Source of the DNA: Desulfobacter curvatus DSM 3379
GTDB taxonomy: Bacteria > Desulfobacterota > Desulfobacteria > Desulfobacterales > Desulfobacteraceae
Length of the DNA: 16,571 bases
Reading direction: 5' to 3'
Assembly: GCF_000373985.1 (NCBI RefSeq)
Contig: NZ_KB893127.1
Span: 1 to 16,571, forward strand
A program made the position numbers and the translations under genes. The stretch's first letter is position 1. Every line of letters starts with the position of its first letter. Under the pieces are notes generated by a model, which made no database searches, was not told the DNA's origin, and was given only the letters and a program-made list of their open reading frames with translations. Shown one piece after another: positions 1 through 6,369 of this stretch.

Positions 1-2
1 GG

Positions 3-167
3 CGCTTTTATAGCTGGGCTGAAGCATGTGCCTTCAAATGGCTGAATCGCCGTGGAGGGAAGCGTAAAAGCTTCACCTTGAAGATTTTCACAAAAGCGAT
101 AGACCTTTTGGGTATTGCCAAACCAAAGATGAGAATTGTGAACAGGCAACATCGAGTATTCACATGA
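3..167 (+). CDS. ltrA: Group II intron maturase/reverse transcriptase, C-terminal end (partial)
   Basis: Reading frame 3 is open from the window edge to a TGA at 165-167 and encodes the last 54 residues of a group II intron-encoded protein. The visible sequence contains KWLNRRGGKRKSFT followed by AKPKMRIVN. This is the usual end of the maturase-specific domain: a W-L-N-R-R block, a K/S/F motif, then K-P-R/K-x-R-I. The reverse transcriptase domain and the rest of the protein lie upstream of the window. In the family this protein binds its own intron RNA, helps it fold and splice, and copies it into DNA at new sites. Intron domains V and VI follow 30-40 bases downstream in the same orientation, as expected when the protein is encoded in domain IV. 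The frame is intact as far as it can be seen. Confidence 0.85.
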   Translation, partial: RFYSWAEACAFKWLNRRGGKRKSFTLKIFTKAIDLLGIAKPKMRIVNRQHRVFT

Positions 168-194
168 ACAGATGTCTTATACGAAAGCGAGTAT

Positions 195-275
195 AACCGA
201 GGAACCGGATGCGGGAAAACCGCACGTCCGGGTCTGTGCGGGGGGCGCTGGGTAACTGGCGTTCCTACCGCGAGA
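195..275 (+). ncRNA. Group II intron domains V and VI (3' end of the intron)
   Basis: Domain V is the hairpin at about 202-234, with GAACCGG pairing to CCGGGTC, an internal bulge, and GCGG/CCGC closing a GAAA-containing loop. Domain VI follows at about 243-265: GGGGCG pairs with CGTTCC around a ...GGTAACTGG... loop. The catalytic triad normally reads AGC. Here the matching positions read AAC, and the opposite strand carries G where a U is usual, giving an A-G mismatch in place of the G-U wobble. This may be damage or a lineage variant. The exact 3' splice junction cannot be fixed; it probably lies shortly after CCTACCGCGA (near 272-275). The intron ends about 30 bases before the start codon of the next gene. 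Confidence 0.8.
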
Positions 276-303
276 GGCGCCGAAAATAGTCGAGAGGAGA
301 GTA

Positions 304-1762
304 ATGATACGTACATTTGCAGAGAAACCGAAGGCTAGTCAGCAGACCACGTCGGCAAAATCTACGAAGCCTAGTCGACCATTTTTAGGCCAAAGTAGTG
401 AGGTGAACTCAATTATCCACTTGCAGCGCACGATTGGGAATCAAGCCGTACAGCGATTGCTACAGTTTAAAACATCGGAAAATCCTTGGCAGGAGGGAGC
501 AAGCGGCCAGGCGGTGCCGTTCGAGCCGGACACGGGTGCGCGGCCGGTGTTGCGATATGGCACGCGGGGAGAAGACGTCATAAGGCTCCAGCGGCGACTC
601 AACCTGCACGGCGCCGATATCGTAGAGGACGGTATCTGGGGTCCAAATACGAACGCGGCCGTCACCGCGTTCCAGGCCCAGCACGGACTTGCGGTCGATG
701 GCATCGTGGGTCCCCTCACCTGGGCCGTATTGGACCGTAACCCGCAAGCTGCCGAGCCGACGCCCCCGGACGATGAGCACAGTGTCCTAGGCGTCCAAGG
801 CGACCCGATCAAAGACTTCCAGCCTGCGGCGCAGCAGCCAGTCGGGGGCGGCCCGCAGAAGGAACCGAGCATCGCCGATGTGGAGAAGTATGGACCCGGA
901 CCGTTCGCCTCGTTCGTGGCCGACGATCGTCTGGACCGGCAGGCTGCCTGCCTGCTGCACTACATGGCCTTGGCGCCGGCTTTCAGCTGGGCCCGGGATA
1001 CGCCCGAGTTCATCCATCAGGAATTAAGCAACGGCAATTTGCTCGGAATCGTGAAGGCCTCGGAAGCGGCTAAGATGGCCGCCAAGGCTCACTCCTCGCA
1101 CCGGGCAGCCATCACGGCCACTCAGCCAACGGGGGGGGGCATCCTATGCACCCTTCAAGGACCAAGGGGTTAGCCGCGGCTACTGCGTGTTGGCCAACAA
1201 CTTCTTTACCCCGCCCACGATGCGGATGCCCATCCTCCTGCTTAGCCACGAGATTAACCATCACCGGGTACGGGACATTGCCGACGTCATGGCCAATGAA
1301 CCGGCGGGGCAGAAGCTGACCGATCCGAACGAGTATGTCCTGGCCGACGTGTCGAAAAAATACGCCCCGGGCGTCATCCACACGCGCAAACAGTTTGTGG
1401 TGGAGCTCGCGGCCCGGCACGTGGCCTGGCACGTGGCGCAGCAGTACGACACCAAGATCGCCAAGACGCAGCCAAAACAAAAGTCCATGCCGACCCCGGG
1501 TCGCTTCTTCAAGGCAGCCTTCGACTACGCCAAAGGCGATCCCAGCTCCTATCACGACAATGGTTACATGGTGGAACTGGCCGGGCGCGGCGACGAGGTG
1601 TTGGGCAAACAGGTGGCGTTGTGGATGCTCCAAATGAATCGTATGGAGTTTCACAATCTGCCGACGACGAGCGATGCGGTCGGCGCCTGGTTTCTGAATG
1701 AGTACCAGGTAGCCGAGGCGGCTAATTTCAAACCGAGTGGCGTGGGTGAAGGGCTGGCGTGA
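304..1762 (+). pseudogene. eCIS-cargo-like protein with peptidoglycan-binding domain and HExxH motif, split at a G9 tract
   Basis: The gene starts at ATG 304 behind AGGAG. Frame 1 gives 289 residues to a TAG at 1171-1173. The frame one base later continues without a break to TGA 1760-1762. The frames join if one G is dropped from the nine-G run at 1131-1139, giving a protein of 485 residues. Residues 37-54 contain LQRTIGNQAVQRLL, a motif I know from the N-termini of DUF4157-type and other proteins linked to extracellular contractile injection systems. Residues 82-145 are a PG_binding_1 domain (YGTRGEDVIRLQRRLN...DGIWGPNTNAAVTAFQ...VDGIVGPLTW). About residue 315 of the joined protein is SHEINHH, an HExxH zinc-peptidase motif (1247-1261). 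A possible third ligand is Glu in FVVELAARH. A secreted or injected cell-wall-targeting effector is my inference. Whether the shift is a broken gene, phase variation or a read error is open. Confidence 0.6.
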
Positions 1763-1809
1763 CCGACCAGATGTCCCCGCGTTATCCAGCATTGATTCGC
1801 TAGCTACTG

Positions 1810-1848
1810 GAGGGAGCGGTGCTGTGAGTGATGTCAAAAATCAAAAAT
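1810..1848 (+). pseudogene. Possible stub of a truncated next gene
   Basis: A GGAGGG at about 1809-1815 is followed by GTG at 1822, giving a seven-residue frame (VSDVKNQ then K and TAG). This looks like the normal start of a gene that followed the 304-1762 gene. The sequence becomes AT-rich and repeat-like from about 1840, so the gene may have been cut off by a junction there. It is only a stub, and a chance ribosome-binding site is possible. Confidence 0.25.
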
Positions 1849-2171
1849 AGGACTCCCAAATATTTGGCACATACCTCGCCTTCCCTTACCCTTCGACAAA
1901 TTAAAGGGGCCAGGCTCGAATTGTTTTCGCCTAACATCTATATGACCGCCCCTTGTCAATAGGCAAAGTAAATTTATATCCGAAAAAACCGGATTTCTTT
2001 TAACATACGTTTTGTTGTATCTGCTGCCGTTACTTTTATTTTTTGAATTCAGGGTGAATTCAGGGGACAAATTCAGGGGACAGCATACATAATTCCAACA
2101 AGTGAATTGCTGACAAAAAAAACAGATCTTAAAGGTTAACAATGAATGGGGTTGAATTACATTTGATGGAT
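1840..2171. other. Gene-free AT-rich spacer with short repeats and palindrome
   Basis: I see no convincing gene in this stretch. It contains a perfect 12-bp palindrome CCAAATATTTGG (1856-1867). It also contains an AGGGGCCAGGCTCGAATTG-like sequence near 1905 and three near-direct copies of AATTCAGGGG at 2046-2082. Such short motifs often occur near IS200-like/RAYT transposases in deltaproteobacteria, but no transposase gene is here. The segment is plausibly a scar of mobile DNA. Confidence 0.4.
2046..2082 (+). repeat. Triple short direct repeat AATTCAGGG(T/G)GA
   Basis: Three copies lie head to tail: 2046-2056 (AATTCAGGGTG), 2057-2069 and 2070-2082 (both AATTCAGGGGACA). The last copy runs into GCATACATAATTCC. 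The steps are 11 and 13 bases. The motif resembles the GGGGACAG-type boxes seen beside IS200-like transposases in sulfate reducers; that link is from memory. Confidence 0.55.
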
Positions 2172-2855
2172 CTATGCTCTGTCCTCTTCAAACAGCCGTG
2201 TAACTTCCGGGGGCAGATCCGGCAGTTCCAGGGTGACGGTTTTGCCTTTATCCTTGAATTTGAGGAAATAGGCGTGCAGGCCCATAGCGTCGAACTTCTT
2301 TTGGGTTTTTAAGAATTCAAGGGCTCTGGGGGAACCGTACCGGGGATCGCCTACGACCGGATGTCCTGCCAGTTTGGCGTGGCGCCGGATCTGGTGCTTG
2401 CGGCCGGTGAACAATTCAATGTCCAGAAGGGTATAGTGGAAGGACTGGTCCAGAACCCTGTAGCGGGTCATGGCTTTGACCCGTTTTCCCTGGCCCCGGG
2501 GATCGGCTCTGCCGCCGGCGGATTTGGTCAGGGGAGTATCCCAGGTGCCCCGCTGGCCGGGATGTTCAAAATGGCCGTGGACCAAGGCTTTATAGCGTTT
2601 TGTCACCTTCCCCCCGGCAAAAAGATTCGAGAGACCGGCCAGGGTGTCCCGGGCCGTGGCCACAAGGAGGAGTCCCGAAGTCTCCTTATCCAGGCGGTGC
2701 ACAGGCTGAAGTATTTCCGTGCTGCCGGGGCCCAGTCTTTTTTGGAGTCCAGATATCACATCTTTGCCCGGATCGTTATGGACACTCATGCCCCCTGGCT
2801 TTTCCAGGCAGATCCAGCCTTGCCCCTGTTCTATGATTTTAATTTTTTCTTTCAT
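2172..2855 (-). CDS. RluA-family RNA pseudouridine synthase
   Basis: This 227-residue protein converts specific uridines in rRNA or tRNA to pseudouridine. Residues 53-65 read HRLDKETSGLLLV; the Asp of HRLD (about residue 56) is the catalytic residue of the RluA family. Other family blocks are EKPGGMSVH (18-26), the KRYKALVHG strand, and the LFTGRKHQIRRH...GHPVVGDPRYG segment that forms the active-site floor. There is no S4 domain at the N-terminus, so it is a short RluA/RluC/RluE-like form; the target base cannot be read from the sequence. The ATG at 2855-2853 has AGGATGG upstream. It stands alone on the minus strand and no clear operon partner is visible. Length and all motifs look intact. 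Confidence 0.9.
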   Translation of the reverse strand: MKEKIKIIEQGQGWICLEKPGGMSVHNDPGKDVISGLQKRLGPGSTEILQPVHRLDKETSGLLLVATARDTLAGLSNLFAGGKVTKRYKALVHGHFEHPGQRGTWDTPLTKSAGGRADPRGQGKRVKAMTRYRVLDQSFHYTLLDIELFTGRKHQIRRHAKLAGHPVVGDPRYGSPRALEFLKTQKKFDAMGLHAYFLKFKDKGKTVTLELPDLPPEVTRLFEEDRA

Positions 2856-3055
2856 GGCAGCCCATCCTATCCCATTCCGGGACGAGGGTCAAAAGACAAT
2901 GAAGGGCAGCGGCAACTGCGGAATTTCGGGTGGGCCGGAACCGGTGCCGGACTGGATCGCATTGATCATTAACCGAGGTGAACGGTATTTTATAGAGGAA
3001 TTGTCCGAACTTGGGTTAAAAGTTGAGTATGAATTCCATTTAGAAAAATTGGCTG

Positions 3056-3081
3056 TACATTTTCCCGATCGGGAAAATGTA
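3056..3081. promoter_or_regulatory. Palindromic operator 1 upstream of hipB
   Basis: A perfect 26-bp palindrome is centred between 3068 and 3069, with core TTTTCCCGATCGGGAAAA flanked by TACA and TGTA. Its core is repeated 49 bp downstream. Palindromes in front of hipB genes are the usual binding sites for the HipB dimer, so autoregulation is likely (inference). Confidence 0.75.
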
Positions 3082-3106
3082 TTTTGGTCTTCCCGCTTCT
3101 TAGATG

Positions 3107-3128
3107 ATTTTTCCCGATCGGGAAAAAT
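3107..3128. promoter_or_regulatory. Palindromic operator 2 upstream of hipB
   Basis: A perfect 22-bp palindrome is centred between 3117 and 3118 and shares the TTTTCCCGATCGGGAAAA core with operator 1. It ends only six bases before the ribosome-binding site of the hipB-like gene. A protein bound here would therefore cover the promoter start region or the leader. Confidence 0.75.
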
Positions 3129-3145
3129 AATAAAGAGGTGCACAA

Positions 3146-3394
3146 TTGGATTCGAAAAGTATCGGCGAACTAATAAAAACCGCCAGGAAAGAACAGGGCT
3201 TCACGCAAACAGAAGCTGCGGGTTATCTTAATGTCGGCATACGGTTCTTATCTGAGTTGGAAAATGGGAAACCAACGGTTCAGCTCGGAAAAACCTTGCA
3301 GGTGCTCGAAGGGCTTGGGTATGAAACGCTGCTGGTACCAAAATCTAAAAGAACGATTATAAACTACGTCGAAAAGAACCTGATCAATGAATAA
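3146..3394 (+). CDS. hipB: HipB-like antitoxin / XRE-family repressor
   Basis: This 82-residue helix-turn-helix protein starts with TTG at 3146, five bases after AGAGGTG. Residues about 6-60 form an XRE (Cro/C1) domain: IGELIKTARKEQGFTQTEAAGYLNVGIRFLSELENGKPTVQLGKTLQVL. The order is the scan helix, a turn, the recognition helix around VGIRFLSELENGK, and a closing helix. In HipBA modules this protein dimerises on palindromic operators, represses its own operon and binds the HipA kinase. Two perfect palindromes lie directly upstream. The stop overlaps the ATG of the hipA remnant (ATGAATAA at 3387-3394), the tight coupling typical of hipBA. The gene is intact although its toxin partner is broken, so it is now probably an orphan antitoxin/repressor. 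Confidence 0.8.
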   Translation: MDSKSIGELIKTARKEQGFTQTEAAGYLNVGIRFLSELENGKPTVQLGKTLQVLEGLGYETLLVPKSKRTIINYVEKNLINE

Positions 3395-4011
3395 ATTCTC
3401 CTTGCTCCAGGCTATTGGCGGAGATTGTGCCGGCGCCGTTTCTCTTTATCCCCCTGATGTGGATCACCCAGGACCAAATGAATACAAATATGAACCTTTT
3501 TCACAAAAAGAGTTGGAAAAGAAAATAAGAGTGCTTTGACTTGATTCGAAGAGAATGTTCAAATCCTATTGAAGATTCAAGAAAGCTTCTCAATCTGGTC
3601 TTGTTCAATGGATTGATCGGTAATGCTGATGGCCACGCGAAAAACATTTCGCTGCTGCACAATGAAAATGGGACAGTACTTGCGCCGTTCTATGATTTGG
3701 TTTCTACACTGGTTTATCCCCAGTTTACAAAAAAAATGCCGATGAAGATTGCCGGGAAAAAAAGAAATTTTGCCCATCTTCAAAAACATCATTTCGAATC
3801 TCTCAGTGAAGAGATTGGCATGAAGCCGAATATTGTGATTAAAACAGCGTTAAATTTGGCACAAAGAATAATGGATGTTTCTGAAGTAACGGCAATAGAG
3901 TTTAAAGCTAAATATGGATCAATTGAAATGGTCGACAAGATTAATTCTGTGATTTCATTTCACGCAAGATCATTGATTGATACATTGAGTAAGAATTCGG
4001 ATCAGAAATAA
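3387..4011 (+). pseudogene. hipA: hipA-like kinase toxin, internally deleted
   Basis: Two pieces of a HipA-type Ser/Thr kinase remain. The first (3387-3539) encodes FSLLQAIGGDCAGAVSLYP, a block that usually lies about 100 residues into HipA, and ends at TGA after KELEKKIRVL. The second, in a different frame (open from 3529 to the stop at 4009-4011), encodes the kinase C-lobe. It includes LFNGLIGNADGHAKNISLL, carrying the catalytic-loop Asp and Asn, and LAPFYDLVST, the metal-binding Asp block. Missing are the usual N-terminal domain and the middle, which in intact HipA holds the ATP-binding lobe. Intact relatives have roughly 400-440 residues. The pieces together total about 210, so kinase activity is not expected. 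It overlaps hipB by eight bases. Confidence 0.8.
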
Positions 4012-4095
4012 TAGGAACGAATATTTTTGATTTCAACTGATGACCATTCTCCACTTCTGTTCTGCCAGCGTTCATTTTATTTCTAAACTTTTTCT

Positions 4096-4147
4096 TTGTG
4101 ACTGGATCCAGATCAAGGTTTTTGCGCTTTTTAAATCGTATATTATA
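4096..4147 (+). promoter_or_regulatory. Candidate promoter and operator region of hcp
   Basis: TTGTGA (4096-4101) is followed by a perfect 10-bp palindrome CTGGATCCAG (4102-4111) and then ATCAAGG. Downstream, TTTTTG (4119-4124) and TATTAT (4141-4146) are spaced 16 bases, like a -35/-10 pair. Genes for Hcp in sulfate reducers are usually controlled by CRP/FNR-type regulators such as HcpR. The half-sites here do not form a clean CRP-type palindrome, so the assignment is weak. Confidence 0.3.
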
Positions 4148-4200
4148 CCTGCAACGTAAGGAATCATTTAGCAGTTAATTAATAATAAGGAGGTCTGAAC

Positions 4201-5186
4201 ATGTTTTGTTTTCAATGTCAGGAAACCGCTAAAAACCAGGGATGTACCATTAATGGCATGTGTGGGAAAAAGGGAAGCACGGCAAATCTTCAGGATTTGA
4301 GTGTTGATGCCATGGTCGCCATGGTCATGAAAGCCGGAGAAACCGCCGTGACCACAATGGCGGCTTTAGATCAGGCCAATACCTAGGCTTACGGCAACCC
4401 GGAGATAGCGGAAGTCAATATTGGTGTGGGTTCAAACCCCGGCATTCTGATTTCCGGCCATGATCTGAAAGACATGGAAGAATTGCTGGAACAGACAAAA
4501 GGCACGGGGGGTGATGTGTATACCCATGGAGAAATGCTGCCTGCCAATTATTATCCTGCATTTAAAAAATACGATCACCTCAGAGGCAATTACGGTGGAT
4601 CCTGGTGGCACCAAAACGAAGATTTTGAAACTTTTAACGGGCCCATGCTGATGACCACCAACTGCATTATTCCCATCAAAAAGAAAAATACATATCAGGA
4701 TAGACTCGTTACGACCGGTGTTGTTTCCTATCCGGGCACAACGCATATTCCGGACAGAGCCAATGGCGGTGCCAAAGATTTCTCAAAGATTGTGGAACTT
4801 GCGAAATCCTGCCAACCGCCTACACAAATAGAAACAGGTACAATAAACTGGACCTGGGCGACATCGGCGGAATTCCAAGGGTGCTGGACGCGGGACAGTG
4901 CAACGACTCTTACTCACTGGCCGTGATCGCCATGAAACTGCGGGATGCATTCGGGCTGGATCACATTAATGACCTGCCGCTCTCCTTTGATATCGGTTGG
5001 TATGAGCAAAAGGCCGTGGCTGTTCTGTTGGCATTGCTGCACCTGGGTGTTAAGGGTATTCGTTTAGGTCCCACGCTGCCGGCTTTTGTTTCACCCACGG
5101 TGTTGAATGTTCTGGTTGAGAATTTTGATATCAAGCCCATTGGAGACGTTGACACAGATATTAAAGCCATGATGGCCGGTAAGTAG
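4201..5186 (+). pseudogene. hcp: Hybrid cluster protein / hydroxylamine reductase (Hcp), decayed
   Basis: The start is perfect: AAGGAGGT at 4188-4195, then ATG and MFCFQCQETAKNQGCTINGMCGKKGSTANLQDL with the four N-terminal cluster cysteines. It then jumps in frame to SVDAMVAMVMKAGETAVTTMAALDQANT, removing about 150 residues of the usual 550. A TAG follows at 4384-4386. The same frame resumes with AYGNPEIAEVNIGVG, ISGHD (His ligand), HGEM (Glu ligand) and TTNC (Cys ligand), as far as IETG at 4838. There a second deletion of about 70 residues shifts the frame to YNKLDLGDIGGIPRVLDAGQCNDS...GWYEQKAV, ending at TAG 5186. The two hybrid-cluster cysteines of the GCDGRQ and AGCAKYRY region are lost. 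Intact Hcp protects against NO and hydroxylamine; this copy cannot. Confidence 0.9.
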
Positions 5187-5204
5187 TGTAAAAATAGTTC
5201 AAAT

Positions 5205-5246
5205 AAGAAAGCAGCCGTTAGAACGAATCTTGACGGCCGCTTTCTT
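5205..5246. terminator. Hairpin terminator after hcp
   Basis: AAGAAAGCAGCCGT (5205-5218) pairs with ACGGCCGCTTTCTT (5233-5246) through 13 base pairs and one A-C mismatch, around a 14-base loop. It lies 18 bases past the hcp stop and between two converging gene remnants. No long T tract follows, although the 3' arm itself ends TTTCTT. It is probably a factor-independent or bidirectional terminator. Confidence 0.65.
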
Positions 5247-5249
5247 GGT

Positions 5250-5563
5250 GAATCCCAGGTTAATAAGGTATTGACATCAATAATCATGTTCTGGACCACA
5301 TCTCCGGTGGCGGCCTTCGCCGTGACATACTCTGCGAAATCGCCCCTGGGCAGATGACAGTCCACGCATTGGGCCCTGAATCTTTGGAGATTGTTGCCGG
5401 TCTTTCAGTTTGAAAATGACAATGGTTACATGCGGATGACATGGGGCGTTTGGCCTACATGTTCCGGAAATTTGGCCAGGGCGTTGGCGGCAATGATGAT
5501 GGCGGTGTTGGTCAGAGGATGGTAGTTATGCTGTCCTTCCTGGGTCGTCTGCAGCATGGTTCT
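5250..5563 (-). pseudogene. Multihaem c-type cytochrome remnant
   Basis: On the minus strand two haem-binding motifs can be read in different frames: CNHCH at 5430-5416 and CVDCH at 5368-5354. The second continues as LPRGDFAEYVTAKAATGDVVQNMIIDVNTLL, which resembles the region after a haem motif in NapC/NrfH-like membrane cytochromes. A third short frame starts at an ATG near 5557 (LQTTQEGQHNYHPLTNT...). No frame is open through the whole region, and the sequence ends at the hcp terminator hairpin. This is a fragment of a larger cytochrome gene with at least one frameshift. A nitrite-reductase-type role would fit the neighbouring hcp, but the fragment is too short to name. Confidence 0.55.
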
Positions 5564-5571
5564 TTCTTTGT

Positions 5572-6369
5572 TTACGGGATGTAATTCACATAAATCAGTC
5601 TGACAATGGTTAAAAAGACCATGGTCAAAAAAATGGGCCGGATAAAGGGCGCACCGCGTTTGATGGCCATGCCGGAACCGATATTGGCCCCGATGATCTG
5701 GCCTGCCGCCATAATCAACCCTGCGGTGTACAGCACATTGCCTCCTGCGATGAACAGGGACAATGCTGTGATATTTGATACAAAGTTCATGATCCGGGTG
5801 GTGCCGGTGGCCTTGGTCATGTCCATGCCCATGAAAATGAGTAAAGCCCCGGTCCAGAACGCGCCGGTACCCGGGCCGAAAAATCCGTCATAGAAGCCCA
5901 ATCCAAATCCGAAAAGCAGGAAAAATATATTTTTTTGCATCCTGGCCTTTATCTGGACTACGCCCAGATTTTTTGCCATAAGGGTATAGAAAAATACAAA
6001 CAGCAGCATAAAGGGCACCAGGTGTTTGATAAAATCCGCATGGATCTGCTGAATGGCCCTGGCGCCTGTGGTGGCACCCATCAAGGTGAATGCGATGCCC
6101 ACCACATTGTCGGACAATTTTACCTTGCCTTTGAGGATGAAGTTGGCTGCTGCCGACAATGTGCCGAAACTGCCCTGGAATTTGTTCGTGCCTAAAGCCA
6201 ACTGGGGGGGCAGTCCCACGGACAGAAGTGCAGGCAGAGCGATGAGACCGCCGCCGCCTGCAATGGCGTCCACAAATCCTGCCAATAGGCCTGAAACAAA
6301 TAAAATTGAATAGGACGGAAAGGTCAGTTCCATTGTTTGTGCATGTTCCTGTGTTATTTTTTTATGCAT
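5572..6369 (-). CDS. TauE/SafE (TSUP) family membrane transporter
   Basis: This 265-residue, very hydrophobic protein has about eight predicted membrane helices. The N-terminal block SGLLAGFVDAIAGGGGLIALPALLSVGLPPQLALGTNKFQG is the signature half-repeat of the TSUP family (YfcA, TauE, SafE). The second half repeats the pattern as GFGLGFYDGFFGPGTGAFWTGALLIFMGMDMTKATGTTRIMNF. Members move small anions such as sulfite, sulfoacetate or other organosulfur compounds across the inner membrane; the substrate here cannot be read. The ATG at 6369 has AAGGA five bases upstream. A second ATG at 6333, just before the first helix, also has CAGGAA upstream and would remove a short polar N-terminus. It is transcribed away from the PEP-CTERM gene. 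Confidence 0.9.
   Translation of the reverse strand: MHKKITQEHAQTMELTFPSYSILFVSGLLAGFVDAIAGGGGLIALPALLSVGLPPQLALGTNKFQGSFGTLSAAANFILKGKVKLSDNVVGIAFTLMGATTGARAIQQIHADFIKHLVPFMLLFVFFYTLMAKNLGVVQIKARMQKNIFFLLFGFGLGFYDGFFGPGTGAFWTGALLIFMGMDMTKATGTTRIMNFVSNITALSLFIAGGNVLYTAGLIMAAGQIIGANIGSGMAIKRGAPFIRPIFLTMVFLTIVRLIYVNYIP

Noticed and set aside
1834..2142. Minus-strand frame of about 100 codons in the spacer
   Set aside because: It is low-complexity, Cys-, Asn- and Lys-rich, has no ribosome-binding site, and its sequence comes from repeat boxes.
2100..2171. Terminator after the pseudouridine synthase gene
   Set aside because: On the minus strand there is a T tract near 2115-2122, but the stem before it is only a few pairs, so I could not support it.
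2361..2972. Plus-strand frame of about 200 codons across the pseudouridine synthase gene
   Set aside because: It lies opposite an intact RluA gene with all motifs; its translation has no family resemblance.
2856..3055. Possible plus-strand protein fused upstream of hipB
   Set aside because: The frame passes through the operators and has no ribosome-binding site or known domain.
4432..4746. Minus-strand frame opposite hcp
   Set aside because: It is a shadow of the well-conserved Hcp coding sequence.
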